Source: Chloroflexota bacterium (lineage in GTDB: Bacteria > Chloroflexota > Anaerolineae > Aggregatilineales > Phototrophicaceae). From it: a DNA stretch of 64,000 nucleotides. Below the pieces are notes generated by a model. It was not told the DNA's origin and searched no databases. It saw only the letters and a program-made list of their open reading frames with translations. Positions 28,059 through 37,932 of this stretch are shown one piece after another. The position numbers and the translations under genes are program-made. Within the stretch, counting starts at the first letter, position 1; each line of letters begins with the position of its first letter. The stretch spans positions 39,011 through 103,010 of the forward strand of contig JAPOSR010000006.1 in assembly GCA_026709625.1 (NCBI GenBank), given 5' to 3'.

Positions 28059-28865
28059 CTAGTCTACAGCAGACGCGCGCGCAAGGGTAGAGTCGCTGCG
28101 CAGACGTTGTCGCTGCGCCTCGAACAAGATGACAGCCGCCGCGCTGGCCACATTCAGCGACTCGCTGGATCGCGCCATCGGGATGGCGATTTCGTGCGCA
28201 GCCAGCCTGCGCGCCGCCTGGCTTAGCCCGTGGGCTTCGTTGCCCACGATCAGCGCCCAGTCGCCTGCCCAGTCGCCGCTTGTATGTAGACAATCAGCAT
28301 CGGCGCGCGCCGCATAGACCTGCAGCCCGCGGCAGAAGTCAGCGATTTCGCGCCAGTTCGCTTCTACGATAGGCAGTCGAAAATGAGCGCCCATCCCCGC
28401 GCGCAGAGTCTTGCCGCTGTAGGCATCGCAGCAGCCCGGCGCCAATATCGCCAGGTCGACGCCCGCGGCCGAAGCGCTGCGCAGGATCGTGCCCAAGTTA
28501 CCCGGCTCGCCGACGCCGTCCAGAATCAACACACGCCGACAAGGCTGCGCGATAGGCGGCTTGGGGATGTGAAAAACCGCCAGAATGCCCGGCGGCTGCT
28601 GCGTATCGCTGAGATGGCGCAGGACCGCTTCGGTCACCGCCAGCAGTGCGCAGCCCCGCTTTTGCAGCTGCGCGATGACAGCATAATCTGCGCGCTGCGG
28701 GGAATACAAAGCCAGTTCGCCAGCGCCGCCACGAGCGAGCGCATCGGCGATCAAACGGTCGCCTTCCAGGATCAGTTTGCGTTCGCCCCGCCGCAGCCGC
28801 GCTTTATTCGCCAGCGACTTCACATAGCGGACGCGCTTGTTTTGTGTGCTGCTGATTGGCTGCAT
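28059..28865 (-). CDS. TrmH/SpoU-family RNA 2'-O-methyltransferase
   Basis: This 268-residue protein has an N-terminal substrate-binding domain ([20 protein letters not shown]) and a C-terminal SPOUT knot. Its three motifs are [27 protein letters not shown] and [18 protein letters not shown]. These enzymes methylate ribose in tRNA or 23S rRNA. The match is closer to the rRNA group (RlmB/TsnR-like) than to TrmH of tRNA G18, but the site is not determinable. It lies between rplT and lpdA in the same direction, consistent with a translation-linked locus. Confidence 0.87.
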   Translation of the reverse strand: MQPISSTQNKRVRYVKSLANKARLRRGERKLILEGDRLIADALARGGAGELALYSPQRADYAVIAQLQKRGCALLAVTEAVLRHLSDTQQPPGILAVFHIPKPPIAQPCRRVLILDGVGEPGNLGTILRSASAAGVDLAILAPGCCDAYSGKTLRAGMGAHFRLPIVEANWREIADFCRGLQVYAARADADCLHTSGDWAGDWALIVGNEAHGLSQAARRLAAHEIAIPMARSSESLNVASAAAVILFEAQRQRLRSDSTLARASAVD

Positions 28866-28945
28866 GCCGCGCCACCATACCTGCAGAAACGGTCACCCAA
28901 GTGCGACCCTTTGTACGGTTGCCTGGCTGCTTGCTGCCGCGCCTT

Positions 28946-29299
28946 TTACATATGCTGGCGGGCGGCAGCGGCGATTTGGCTGAAGGTGGCGGCATCGTGC
29001 ACAGCGAGGTGCGCGAGACTCTTGCGGTCAAGCTCGACGCGAGCGCGCTTCAAGCCATAGACCAACTGGCTGTACTTCATGCCATTTTGGCGGGCGGCGG
29101 CGTTGATGCGCTGGATCCACAGGCGGCGCAGTTGGCGGCGGCGCTGGCGGCGGTCGCGGTAGGCATACCACAGGCTGCGCATCATGGCTTCGTTGGCGCG
29201 CTTGAAGTTCTTGCTGCGCGTGCCCCATTGCCCCTTGGTCATCTTGATGATTTTTTTGTGCCGGCGGCGTCTGACAAAGCCGGTGCGTGTTCGTGCCAT
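28946..29299 (-). CDS. rplT: 50S ribosomal protein L20
   Basis: This 117-residue protein is full length, with the N-terminal VRRRRHKKIIKMTKG-type basic stretch and the conserved LRRLWIQRINAAARQNGMKY block. L20 is an early assembly protein on 23S rRNA and in many bacteria represses its own operon. It is the last gene of infC-rpmI-rplT. Confidence 0.97.
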   Translation of the reverse strand: MARTRTGFVRRRRHKKIIKMTKGQWGTRSKNFKRANEAMMRSLWYAYRDRRQRRRQLRRLWIQRINAAARQNGMKYSQLVYGLKRARVELDRKSLAHLAVHDAATFSQIAAAARQHM

Positions 29300-29328
29300 T
29301 GCTTATTCTCCGTGGGTGACGCTGGGTC

Positions 29329-29580
29329 TTAGGCGGGCGGGTTGGCTTTGTACTTGCCCAGATACGGGGCGAGGCGGCGAATGCGGCGCTGCATGGCTTT
29401 TTCGCCGACTTGCATGGTCTTGTCCCATTGGCGGCGCACACGCTTGGCAGACATGCGGCGGCGGTGGCTCTTTCCGCCCTTGGTGCGGACAATCTTGCCA
29501 GTCCCGGTCATTTTGAAACGCTTGGCTGTGGCTTTGTGCGTCTTGAGCTTGTACTTTCCGCTCTTTTGCTTGCGTGGCAC
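29329..29580 (-). CDS. rpmI: 50S ribosomal protein L35
   Basis: This 83-residue protein has the L35 signature KLKTHKATAKRFKMTGTGK. The family is usually near 65 residues, so the C-terminal 18 or so residues (IRRLAPYLGKYKANPPA) are longer than typical. The start is GTG, overlapping the infC stop as TAGTG (29578-29582). It is the middle gene of the canonical operon. Confidence 0.95.
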   Translation of the reverse strand: MPRKQKSGKYKLKTHKATAKRFKMTGTGKIVRTKGGKSHRRRMSAKRVRRQWDKTMQVGEKAMQRRIRRLAPYLGKYKANPPA

Positions 29581-30140
29581 TATTGCTTCTCCGAACTTTG
29601 TCTGAATTCCTTGGTCGGCGCGAGGATCATCAGCATATCTCTGCCTTCGATATTGGGGCGCTGCTCGACCACGCCAACATCCTTAAGCGCTTCTTCGATC
29701 CTGCCCAGTCGGTCGCGTCCGATGTACTGATGCGTGATTTCGCGACCGCGGAAACGCACGCGAAACTTCACCTTTTTGCCTTCTTGCAGCCACTTCTCAG
29801 CGCGTTTGATATCAAACTGCAAATGATATTCGTCGGTTTTGGGCCGCAGCTGTATCTCTTTGACGGTCACTTTGATCTGGTTCTTCTTCGACTTGCGCTC
29901 CTTGCGCCGCTGCTCATATTGAAACTTGCCATAATCCATAATGCGGCAGACGGGCGGGCGGGCTTTGGGTGCCACCTCGACTAGATCCAAGCCAGCAGCT
30001 TCAGCGCGCTCCTGGGCATAACTGATGCCCACAACGCCGATATTGTTATTGGCGTGGTCAATCAGGCGAACTTCGCGCACACCACGGATATTGCTGTTAA
30101 TTCGCAGACCTGAACTCGCTATTTTTACACGACCCTTCAT
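29580..30140 (-). CDS. infC: Translation initiation factor IF-3
   Basis: This 186-residue protein has both IF-3 domains. The N-terminal domain carries GLRINSNIRGVREVRLID, the linker YGKFQYEQRRKERKSKK is highly basic, and the C-terminal domain has KEIQLRPKTDEYHLQFDIKR. It blocks 50S joining and checks the start codon on the 30S subunit. It is the first gene of infC-rpmI-rplT. The start is ATG here, not the AUU used for self-regulation in enterobacteria. The 97-base upstream gap may hold the promoter, but I could not find a clear one. Confidence 0.96.
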   Translation of the reverse strand: MKGRVKIASSGLRINSNIRGVREVRLIDHANNNIGVVGISYAQERAEAAGLDLVEVAPKARPPVCRIMDYGKFQYEQRRKERKSKKNQIKVTVKEIQLRPKTDEYHLQFDIKRAEKWLQEGKKVKFRVRFRGREITHQYIGRDRLGRIEEALKDVGVVEQRPNIEGRDMLMILAPTKEFRQSSEKQ

Positions 30141-30237
30141 TAGGATGAGGCATTCACCATAGACACAGCAAATGCCATGAACCCAGAGCTTAGCACGGCG
30201 CGCTACTGGCTGTCAATCGGCAGTCGAAAATGGCGCG

Positions 30238-30591
30238 TCATTTGTCGGTTTTCGAATAATCGCTGCGCATCTGCGTCACGCGCTCTTGATAAGACCGCAG
30301 CAATTCTTCATCGCTTTCCTTGCAGCGGCGCAACGTCTGTTTGGCGCAAGCTGTGCAGCCGCGCATCGCCCGGAAGCTGTCGGTCTCGCAGGACAGGCAG
30401 CCGTTCAAGTCGATCATCAGCGACATCAACCCAAGAATCTCGGGGCTGGTTTCTGGCTTGTCTTCCAGATCATCAACAAGCCGCGCCCAGCAACCACTCC
30501 GCATGTCGCGCAAGGCGGGGATCGCATAATGCGGAAAGAGAATCTCGTTGTCGCTGTACAAGCGCCACTTCCTTCGCGATTTATTGCTCAC
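30238..30591 (-). CDS. Small Cys-motif protein, unknown function
   Basis: This 117-residue protein matches no family I can name. Its centre has a regular Cys pattern: Cys65-x2-Cys68, Cys79-x2-Cys82 and Cys90, which could bind zinc or an Fe-S cluster. The N-terminus is basic (MSNKSRRKWRLYSD) and the C-terminus is acidic and helical. It sits between nrdJ and infC on the same strand, with about 100-125 bases on either side, so it is probably its own unit. The tidy motif and separate spacing argue for a real gene. Confidence 0.6.
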   Translation of the reverse strand: MSNKSRRKWRLYSDNEILFPHYAIPALRDMRSGCWARLVDDLEDKPETSPEILGLMSLMIDLNGCLSCETDSFRAMRGCTACAKQTLRRCKESDEELLRSYQERVTQMRSDYSKTDK

Positions 30592-30642
30592 GCACTAGCA
30601 TAGCGTACCCGCTTTTGCGCCGTCTTGCAAGGCATTGCTGCA

Positions 30643-30660
30643 GATTGCCCCAGGGCAATC
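30643..30660 (-). terminator. Stem-loop downstream of nrdJ
   Basis: GATTGCC-CCAG-GGCAATC is a seven-base-pair perfect stem with a four-base loop about 57 bases after the nrdJ stop. No T-tract follows on the minus strand, so it would be a weak or Rho-assisted terminator. Another GGCAATC lies nearby at about 30668. Confidence 0.3.
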
Positions 30661-30716
30661 GCGCCTTGGCAATCAAGTCGCTGTCATCAGCCTGCTTGCA
30701 GAGCCGTTCCGCCGCA

Positions 30717-33275
30717 TCAACACTCGCTGTAGCCACAATAGACGCACTTGCGGCAGCCCTCGGCGCGCACCAGCGTGATCATATTGCATTCCGGGCACAT
30801 GTCCGCGCCGGTTATGGCGGGGAGCGCCGCGGACGGCGCGTTGATGACCGGCTGCCCTATCCCTGCCGCGATCGGCAAGCCCAACTGCTGCAGCGACTCT
30901 TCGGAGAAAAATTCGACTTGCAGCACACGCGCCACGGCATCAGGCAATGAAAGCACGCGCTTGGCACCAAAGCCGATGGGCCGCGCGCCGCCAATATCTT
31001 GCAGTTGTTCGATGATCAGCTTCATCATTTCGCGGCGGTTGGGCGGGGCGGTGGTGCGCAGCAGCAGCGAAAGCATCCTGCCCAGACTCTCGGCATCCGC
31101 CTGGATATCGCTGCCGGCTTTGCCGATCGCCACGAAGACCTCGAAAGGGTTGTCGTCCTCATCGCGGTTGATGGTGATGTAGGCTTTGCCAAAGGGCGTC
31201 AGGGTGGCCACAGTCGTGCCGCGCAGTTTGTCCGGGCGCGGATACACGCGATGCGGCGTGGTGGCGGGTTCGGCGCTGACAGTCTCTTTCAACTCAGCCA
31301 GTTCGCTCTCGGCGCGTTCATCGCCCTTGAGCATCAGCACTTGTTCGTCGCGGCTGCCATCGCGGTAGATGGTGCCGCCCTTGCAGCCAAGCTCGTACAT
31401 GTATTTGTACAGATCGCTGACCTGCTCGACACTGTAGTCATTCGGCACATTGCAGGTTTTGCTAATCGCGCTGTCGATCCAGCGTTGGAATGCGCCTTGC
31501 ACTTTGATGTGCTCATCGGGCGACAAGTCCATCGCGGTGACGAAGTATTCAGGCAGGGAGTCGGCGGCGGGGTTGGCATCGTGCCACTCTTTGACGATGG
31601 GCACCTGCTCCTCGTGCAAGCCGAGGCGGCTTTTGCGATAATAGACCCAAGAGAAAAAGGGCTCGATGCCGGTCGATGTATTGACCATCGTGCCGGTCGT
31701 GCCAGTCGGCGCTTGCGTCAGCAGGGTTACATTGCGCATGCCATCATGGCGAATCTTCTCGCAGACTTCATGGGGCATTGTCTGCATGAAGCCGCTCTCA
31801 AGAAACATCTCGGCGTCGAACATAGGGAAAGTGCCTTTTTCCTGCGCCAGGTCGCTCGATGTTTCGTAAGCTGTGACTGCGATCTCGCGGTATATTTTGT
31901 CGATGAAAGCGACCGATTCGTCGCTGCCATAACGCAGGCCCAGCTTCAGCATCAATTCAGCGATTCCCATCGTGCCCAGCCCGACGCGCCGTTCCGACAG
32001 CTGCACCTTGCGGTTTTCTTCGAAGAAATAAGGCGTGGTGTCGATGACATTGTCCAAGAAGCGCGTCGCATAGGCGACTGAGCGGCGCAGCTCGTCCCAA
32101 GCGACATCGCGCTTTCGCTCGTCGTAGAATTTCGACAAGTTAATCGCGCCCAGGTTGCAGACGGAAAAAGCGCCCAATGGCTGTTCGCCACAGGGATTGG
32201 TGCATATCTGTGGATTGAAGTACCAGCTGTTTGCCATCTTGTTGCTGCGCTCGCGGAACCAGACGCCCGGCTCTGCGCTGGACCACGCGCTTTCGATGAT
32301 CGCGTCCCAAAGTTCACGCGCTTTGATCGTCTTGTGATGCGTGACTTTGCGCCCGGTCGCCATCCAAGTATCCAGATCGCCATCCCAAAGCGCATCAAAG
32401 TCCGCATCATGCGTATCGGGAAAGACCAGCTCCCAATCGGCGTCCGCCTCGACCGCCGCCATCAACTTGTCAGAAACACCGACGCTGATATTGGCATTGG
32501 TGATGTTGCCCGATTGCCGTTTGCTGTTGATGAAGTTGAAGATGTCGGGATGCCAGTCATTCAGAATCAGCATCAAGGCGCCGCGCCGGCTGCCGCCCTG
32601 CTCGATGAGCCCAGTGACAAAACTATACAAGCCACCCCACGACACCGCCCCGCTGGAGCGCCCATTGACGCCTTTTACATAGGCATGCCGAGGGCGCAGG
32701 GTCGAGAGATTGATGCCGACGCCGCCACCGCGCGACATGATCTCGGTCATCTGCCCCAGCGTCGTCATAATGCCATCGCGCGAATCTTGCGGCGATGGGA
32801 CGACATAGCAGTTGTAATAGGTTAGATCCTGGTCAGTGCCAGCCGCTGTCAGGATACGGCCGCCGGGCACAAATTTCCAACCATCAAGCAGCCAGCGAAA
32901 TTTCGCTGTCCACTCGTTTTGTTTCGCATGGCTATTCTCAATAGCAGCCACGCCCCGAGCCACTCTGTCCATCATCTGTTCAGGCTCGGTCTCGATCGGC
33001 TTGTCCACATGCTGTATGTCGCGCTGTATCATTGTGCCATCCAACAACTGTATGGTGACGGAAGGCATGTCAAGCGCGGTAATCGAGCCGATTTCGCGCT
33101 GGCCCGTCGTGGAGTCGATGACCACAATGGCTGTATCGCCAATCGACAAGCTGGAACGGGTCATGTCTTTCTGAGCATAACGGTCGAGAAAAATCTTGTA
33201 ACCCAGTTCGTGCAGCTTGTTGGCGCTGGGGGATGAACGTGGCAGGTCAGGCATTTTGGGCGCTTCGGCGAACAT
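30717..33275 (-). CDS. nrdJ: Adenosylcobalamin-dependent (class II) ribonucleotide reductase
   Basis: This 852-residue protein has a redox Cys in TYYNCYVVPSP and the radical Cys in TNPCGEQPLG, with its partner in SVCNLGAINLS. It ends with a Cys-rich tail (MCPECNMIT and CRKCVYCGYSEC) that can reduce the active site or bind zinc. Class II enzymes make dNDP or dNTP with coenzyme B12 and work with or without oxygen. Residues about 45-95 form a short beta-barrel-like insertion (SIGDTAIVVIDSTTGQREIG) before the main fold. No intein interrupts it. It lies downstream of the ftsZ terminator with a 170-base upstream gap. I found no cobalamin riboswitch there. Confidence 0.93.
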   Translation of the reverse strand: MFAEAPKMPDLPRSSPSANKLHELGYKIFLDRYAQKDMTRSSLSIGDTAIVVIDSTTGQREIGSITALDMPSVTIQLLDGTMIQRDIQHVDKPIETEPEQMMDRVARGVAAIENSHAKQNEWTAKFRWLLDGWKFVPGGRILTAAGTDQDLTYYNCYVVPSPQDSRDGIMTTLGQMTEIMSRGGGVGINLSTLRPRHAYVKGVNGRSSGAVSWGGLYSFVTGLIEQGGSRRGALMLILNDWHPDIFNFINSKRQSGNITNANISVGVSDKLMAAVEADADWELVFPDTHDADFDALWDGDLDTWMATGRKVTHHKTIKARELWDAIIESAWSSAEPGVWFRERSNKMANSWYFNPQICTNPCGEQPLGAFSVCNLGAINLSKFYDERKRDVAWDELRRSVAYATRFLDNVIDTTPYFFEENRKVQLSERRVGLGTMGIAELMLKLGLRYGSDESVAFIDKIYREIAVTAYETSSDLAQEKGTFPMFDAEMFLESGFMQTMPHEVCEKIRHDGMRNVTLLTQAPTGTTGTMVNTSTGIEPFFSWVYYRKSRLGLHEEQVPIVKEWHDANPAADSLPEYFVTAMDLSPDEHIKVQGAFQRWIDSAISKTCNVPNDYSVEQVSDLYKYMYELGCKGGTIYRDGSRDEQVLMLKGDERAESELAELKETVSAEPATTPHRVYPRPDKLRGTTVATLTPFGKAYITINRDEDDNPFEVFVAIGKAGSDIQADAESLGRMLSLLLRTTAPPNRREMMKLIIEQLQDIGGARPIGFGAKRVLSLPDAVARVLQVEFFSEESLQQLGLPIAAGIGQPVINAPSAALPAITGADMCPECNMITLVRAEGCRKCVYCGYSEC

Positions 33276-33440
33276 AGTTTACCCCCTCGTTGGAAGTGTC
33301 CAAGGTCGTCAGATTGTGCGCTGCGGATAATCAAATTATGCTCGCTAAGTCGTGAATCGGCTAGTGGCGATTCCGCTTTTCGGTTTGAATCGCGTCGTAT
33401 TTTTCATACAAACAGCGCAGTGACCAACAGACCCAAAACG

Positions 33441-33464
33441 AAAAAGGCGACCCGTCGGATCGCC
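33441..33464 (-). terminator. Intrinsic terminator of the division/cell-wall cluster
   Basis: On the minus strand the hairpin GGCGA-tCCGaCGGg-TCGCC is followed directly by TTTTTCGTTTT. The stem has seven pairs with one mismatch. It lies about 32 bases after the ftsZ stop and insulates nrdJ from the cluster. Confidence 0.88.
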
Positions 33465-33495
33465 CAAACAAAGAGGAGGGTATTAGGCAGGCTGT

Positions 33496-34740
33496 CTACT
33501 GGCGGCGATTCCGCTTACGCAGGAAGGCTGGCAGTTCTGTGTTCTTGGGGTCGATATTGTCATAGGTTCGAGCGTCATCCGGGGCCGGCGATGGCGGTGA
33601 TTGGCGCTGGCGCTGGAAGGGCGATCCACTGCCTACCGCGACGCCTTGGCCAGGCGGCTGCGCCTCGACCTCTTCATAGACCGGGCGCTGGGCTGGCGTT
33701 GACTGCGGCAGCGGCGTCGATTGGCGGATAGGCAGTTGCCCGGCTTCTTGCATGGTAGCTTCCAGGCGGCTGCGTTCGAAGCCGGTGGCGATTACAGTGA
33801 TGTGAACCTCGTCGCCCAGGCTTTCGTCGATGTGCGCGCCAAAGATGAGGTTGCATTCCGTATGCGCCGAATCCTTAATGATGGCTGCCGCTTCGTTGAC
33901 CTCGAAGAGCGTCAGGTCGGGCCCGCCGGTGATCGAGAACAAGATGCCGCGCGCGCCATCGATCGTCACATCCAGCAAGCCGCTGGTGATGGCCATTTCT
34001 GCCGCAGACCGCGCCCGATCGTCGCCAGCAGCCCGTCCCACAGCCATCAAAGCCGCGCCGCCTTCGCTCATGACCGTGCGCACATCCGCAAAGTCCAGGT
34101 TGATCAAACCAGGCACAGTGATCAATTCCGAGATGCCCTGGATGCCTTGGCGCAGCACATCGTCAGCCAGCGAGAAGGCTTGCTGCAGGGTCGAGCGCTT
34201 GTCGGCCATTTGCAGCAGGCGGTCGTTGGGAATGACGATGAGCGTGTCGACCTGGCTCTTCAGCGCTTCGATGCCGGTCTTTGCCAGCTGCGCGCGCCGC
34301 GTGCCTTCGAAAGTAAATGGACGGGTGACGACGCCGATAGTCAGCGCGCCGAGTTCTTTGGCAATCTGCGCGATGACCGGCGATGCGCCCGTGCCTGTGC
34401 CGCCACCCATGCCACAAGCCACAAAAACCATGTCCGAGCCGCGCAAGACTTCGAGCAGGTCTTCCGAGCTTTCTTCAGCGGCTTTGCGGCCAATCTCCGG
34501 GTTGCCGCCCGCGCCCAAGCCACGCGTCAGCTTGTCGCCAATGCGCACGCGCGTCTTGGCTTTGGAAAGCATCAATGCCTGGTTGTCGGTATTGACGGCG
34601 AGAAACTCTACCCCGCCCAAGCCTTCGCTGATCATGCGGTTGATGGCATTGCCACCGCCACCGCCGACGCCCACAACCTTGATCTGGGCGAAATTGTCTC
34701 CAGTTATCAAATCATTGACCATAATGATGTCCCTCGCCAT
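33496..34740 (-). CDS. ftsZ: Cell division GTPase FtsZ
   Basis: This 414-residue protein has the tubulin signature GGGTGTG at residues 112-118, [14 protein letters not shown] at the N-terminus and the T7-loop block [18 protein letters not shown] variable Pro/Gln-rich linker and the conserved C-terminal peptide [12 protein letters not shown] follow, the latter binding FtsA. It polymerises into the Z-ring at midcell. I chose ATG 34740 ([11 protein letters not shown]). The in-frame extension to 34860 overlaps the ftsA stop and lacks conservation. It is the last gene of the cluster, before a strong terminator. Confidence 0.97.
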   Translation of the reverse strand: MARDIIMVNDLITGDNFAQIKVVGVGGGGGNAINRMISEGLGGVEFLAVNTDNQALMLSKAKTRVRIGDKLTRGLGAGGNPEIGRKAAEESSEDLLEVLRGSDMVFVACGMGGGTGTGASPVIAQIAKELGALTIGVVTRPFTFEGTRRAQLAKTGIEALKSQVDTLIVIPNDRLLQMADKRSTLQQAFSLADDVLRQGIQGISELITVPGLINLDFADVRTVMSEGGAALMAVGRAAGDDRARSAAEMAITSGLLDVTIDGARGILFSITGGPDLTLFEVNEAAAIIKDSAHTECNLIFGAHIDESLGDEVHITVIATGFERSRLEATMQEAGQLPIRQSTPLPQSTPAQRPVYEEVEAQPPGQGVAVGSGSPFQRQRQSPPSPAPDDARTYDNIDPKNTELPAFLRKRNRRQ

Positions 34741-34856
34741 TGAACAGCGCTGTGGCGCTTTTCCCCCAAGTTCACGCGCATAGTATACGCCGAATCGACA
34801 AGCGCGCAAAGAGTACAAACAGCAATTTGCAGATAATAATGTGCAAAAAGCATCCC

Positions 34857-36092
34857 TCATTCATCCTGTGGCAAAAAGCGCCGCAAGAAATTATTCATGC
34901 GCCGCCCCCACTGATTCGCCGGCACGCCGACACTGGCATCCAGATCGGGCTCGAGCATGGCGTCCATCTCCAGCCCCAGCCGCAGCAAACCGACGCTCGT
35001 GCTGTAAGAAGGATTCTTCAATGTATCGGCGATACCGGTCACGCGCTCGGGCTGGGCCAGGCGCACCGGCAAGTTGAGAATGCGCGATGCCAAATCGCGA
35101 TAGCCGGGCAGCAGCGAGCTTCCACCTGTGATTACCGAGCCCGCCCGCAGCAAACCGGCATAGCCCGAGCGCTTGATCTCTTTTTCCACCATTTCGAATA
35201 TCTCTTCAAAGCGCGCTTCGATCACCATAGCCAGGTCGCGGCGTGATACCGGCAGGATCTCGCCGCCAAATGGCTCGACCGGAAAGACTTCCGATTCATT
35301 GACAGCCTGCGTATCGGCATGCCCGCGCTGGATCTTGACTTGTTCCGCCAAGCCAAAGGGCACGCGCATCCAATAGGTGATATCTTGCGTCACATGATTG
35401 CCGCCTACGGGTATGATGGCGGTATGCCAGACTGTGTTGTCGATGAAGATGGCGATATCGGTGGTGCCGCCGCCAATGTCGATAACCACCGCGCCCATCT
35501 CTCGCTCGTGCGGCGTCAAGACAGCCTCGCCAGCCGCCAAGGGATTGAGGATAAACCGATCGACCAGCACGCCCGCCGATTCCACCGCGTCTTCCAGGTT
35601 TGCCAGGCTGGTCGTCGAGGCCGTGATAATGTGCGCGTCCACCTCGATGCGAAAGCAGTGCATACCCAGCGGGCTGCGGATGCCTTCTTGCCCGTCCAGC
35701 GTATAGCTGCGCGGCACGACATGCAAGATCTCGCGGTTGTGGGGGATAGCGATATTGCGCGCCACGCTCATGGCTTTTTCCAGGTCGGCTGTCTGGACGC
35801 TGCGCGAGCCCACCACTGTCGCCATGCCGCGGCTGGTCAAGGACGAGATATGGCTGCCGGCCACGCTCACAAAAGCGCGGTTGATGTCATAGCCGCTGGA
35901 TTTTTCTGCCTTGCGGATGGACTGGGCAATCGCGCCGGAAAGCGCGCCGACATCGCTGACGACGCCTTTTTTCATGCCATCGCTCGCTTCGATGCCCAAG
36001 CCGACGACATAAACATCCTCAGGGCGCACTTCGCCGACTACCGTGCATATCTTGTGTGTGCCTACATCGAGGCCTACGACCAAATCGCCCAT
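34857..36092 (-). CDS. ftsA: Cell division protein FtsA
   Basis: This 411-residue actin-like protein has the phosphate-1 loop [13 protein letters not shown], the phosphate-2 loop [14 protein letters not shown] and an adenosine motif [14 protein letters not shown]. The C-terminal amphipathic helix [15 protein letters not shown] should dock it to the membrane, where it tethers FtsZ. It starts six bases after ftsQ. About 117 bases separate its stop from the ftsZ ATG. Confidence 0.95.
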   Translation of the reverse strand: MGDLVVGLDVGTHKICTVVGEVRPEDVYVVGLGIEASDGMKKGVVSDVGALSGAIAQSIRKAEKSSGYDINRAFVSVAGSHISSLTSRGMATVVGSRSVQTADLEKAMSVARNIAIPHNREILHVVPRSYTLDGQEGIRSPLGMHCFRIEVDAHIITASTTSLANLEDAVESAGVLVDRFILNPLAAGEAVLTPHEREMGAVVIDIGGGTTDIAIFIDNTVWHTAIIPVGGNHVTQDITYWMRVPFGLAEQVKIQRGHADTQAVNESEVFPVEPFGGEILPVSRRDLAMVIEARFEEIFEMVEKEIKRSGYAGLLRAGSVITGGSSLLPGYRDLASRILNLPVRLAQPERVTGIADTLKNPSYSTSVGLLRLGLEMDAMLEPDLDASVGVPANQWGRRMNNFLRRFLPQDE

Positions 36093-36098
36093 CAGCTC

Positions 36099-36968
36099 TT
36101 ATCGCTCCCACAATACCCTGTAGAATGGCGCATCTGGATTGGCGATATTCAGCTCGGCGACATCAACCGCCCGATTGTTTAGATCTGCCACCAGCACCTC
36201 GTACATCTTCAATTTTTCGCTCGTTTCTGACGCCGCCCCCCTGCCCATCCACACCTGCCAGCCCTGTTCGTTGGTCCAGCCAAGTCCATGCACGGGGTGG
36301 AAGTCCAGGTTCGCTCCTTCTGGCAGCCGCTCGATCATCTGCAGAGCGCCCAGTACCATATCGGCGTTGAAATCTTCGGCGGCGGGCATGGTGCCCGCAT
36401 AGTCGTCTTTCATCAGATTCACACGCGGCGCCTGCGGCATCTCGGCCCGCGCAGGCATAGCGCGCCCCTGCAAATCAATCCAGCTCTCGACGCCCGCGTC
36501 CGACCAGATCAGAGCGGGCTGCCGCTCTTCGACGAGAATGGTGATCAAGTCGGGCGGCCAACCCAACTGGACGACCACATCGGCTACGGATGGCGAGCGC
36601 AAGATATTTTCGCGTATCTGCGCCGGATCAAGCCAGAACATGTGAAAATTGGCAATATCCGCATAAGCGAATATCTCTTCGCGCGGCATCAAGTCATTGC
36701 CTCGCACAGCTATTGAGCGCACAAAAAATACATCGCTGACAAAAAATATCGCTAGCAAAGCGCCCAGCAGCAAGAACAACGCAGCGCTGGCTGCTCGCCA
36801 TTGCCAATGATTGTCGCTCGCCTCGCTGTACACCAGCATCTGGCGCTTGGGGACGCTGCCAAGCCTCGCCCGATGCAAGACACCTGGCGCGCGTTCGGGC
36901 TGGCGCTGCTGCGTTTGAACATGACTCGCCACTGTGCGTCTTTCAGTCGTTGCCTTTGGCAGCCGCAA
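36099..36968 (-). CDS. ftsQ: Cell division protein FtsQ/DivIB
   Basis: This 289-residue bitopic protein has a basic cytoplasmic N-terminus of about 50 residues and one transmembrane helix (AALFLLLGALLAIFFVS). A POTRA-like domain (VRSIAVRGNDLMPREEIF) and the beta domain with VVVQLGWPPDLITILVEERQ complete it. It links FtsL/FtsB-type proteins with the septal synthase. It follows murB after a 64-base gap and precedes ftsA. Confidence 0.88.
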   Translation of the reverse strand: MRLPKATTERRTVASHVQTQQRQPERAPGVLHRARLGSVPKRQMLVYSEASDNHWQWRAASAALFLLLGALLAIFFVSDVFFVRSIAVRGNDLMPREEIFAYADIANFHMFWLDPAQIRENILRSPSVADVVVQLGWPPDLITILVEERQPALIWSDAGVESWIDLQGRAMPARAEMPQAPRVNLMKDDYAGTMPAAEDFNADMVLGALQMIERLPEGANLDFHPVHGLGWTNEQGWQVWMGRGAASETSEKLKMYEVLVADLNNRAVDVAELNIANPDAPFYRVLWER

Positions 36969-37032
36969 TAGATTGCCAAAATCAGTTTACACTTGCCACC
37001 ACAATGGCGCAAACATTCAGGCGCGTTATTTC

Positions 37033-37932
37033 TTACCAATCGCCAAGCAGCTGGACTTCCAACTCCAGCGTCACGCCAGTCGCCCGCTTGACGCGCTCTT
37101 GCACCAGCCTGACAAGCCGCCAGTAATCGCGGGCTGTCGCGGCTCCGTCCAGGTTGACGAAGAAATTGGCATGCTGTGGCGAAACCTGAACGCCGCCCAT
37201 GCGCTCGCCTTTTATGCCCGCCGCTTCGATCAGCCGGCCAGCGAAGTCGCCAGGTGGATTCTTGAAGATGCTGCCCAGGCTGGCGCCACTCGGCTGGGTG
37301 CGCCGGCGATAGGCATTGTTGCGCGCCATCTTCGCGCCGATGACATCGCGATCTGCCGGCTGCAAGGCAAATTCTGCCGCCAGCACAAAGAAGCGACGGT
37401 CTGTCCGCGATTTTAGTCGGGAATCACGATAGGCATAGTCCAGGTCTGGCGCGGCCAACCAGTCTGCGCCGCCTGGCGCAAAGACGCGCGCCCGCAGCAA
37501 GTTGCTGGCGATATCGCTGCCGTGCGCGCCGGCATTATTGACGACTGCGCCGCCAACAGTGCCGGGCACGGCGATGGCCCACTCCAGGCCGCCCAATGCG
37601 CGTTCATGACAAAAACGCGCCAGGTGGATCAAGCTGGTGCCAGCCGCCGCCTGAACACGCGCCCCGCAATGCTCGATGCGCGCCGCCCGATTCACGATCA
37701 CCAGCCCGCGGATGCCGGCATCAGCGACCAAGACATTCGCGCCGCCGCCGATGACCGTGACAGGCAAGCTATCCGCCCATGCTACGGGCAGCAAACGCTG
37801 GATGTCGGTGTAAGCGGGATCTTTGGCGATGTAAAGATAATCGGCAGAGCCCCCCAGCCGCGCCGCTGTATAGCGCGCCAGAGGTTGCTTGGGCTGGACA
37901 GCCGGGAATGCCTGCAACAAGGCATCGTTCAT
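37033..37932 (-). CDS. murB: UDP-N-acetylenolpyruvoylglucosamine reductase
   Basis: This 299-residue flavoprotein has NTAARLGG-like YTAARLGGSADYL at the front, the FAD loop VIGGGANVLVAD, GLEWAIAVPGTVGGAVVNNAGAH-type contacts and the catalytic Ser in SLGSIFKNPPG. It lacks the extra loop of type I enzymes, so it belongs to type II. It reduces enolpyruvyl-UDP-GlcNAc to UDP-MurNAc with NADPH. Its ATG overlaps the murC stop by four bases. Confidence 0.93.
   Translation of the reverse strand: MNDALLQAFPAVQPKQPLARYTAARLGGSADYLYIAKDPAYTDIQRLLPVAWADSLPVTVIGGGANVLVADAGIRGLVIVNRAARIEHCGARVQAAAGTSLIHLARFCHERALGGLEWAIAVPGTVGGAVVNNAGAHGSDIASNLLRARVFAPGGADWLAAPDLDYAYRDSRLKSRTDRRFFVLAAEFALQPADRDVIGAKMARNNAYRRRTQPSGASLGSIFKNPPGDFAGRLIEAAGIKGERMGGVQVSPQHANFFVNLDGAATARDYWRLVRLVQERVKRATGVTLELEVQLLGDW

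Noticed and set aside
28024..28293. 90-residue N-terminal extension of LpdA
   Set aside because: It runs through the 3' end of the TrmH gene. The FAD loop begins right after ATG 28023.
30717..33275. Intein inside NrdJ
   Set aside because: The radical and redox Cys blocks are in continuous normal context, length is typical, and no splice-junction motifs are seen. The extra barrel near the N-terminus is too short for an intein.
33276..33440. Possible cobalamin riboswitch or NrdR boxes ahead of nrdJ
   Set aside because: No B12-box-like sequence or paired 16-base NrdR repeats could be found in this 165-base gap.
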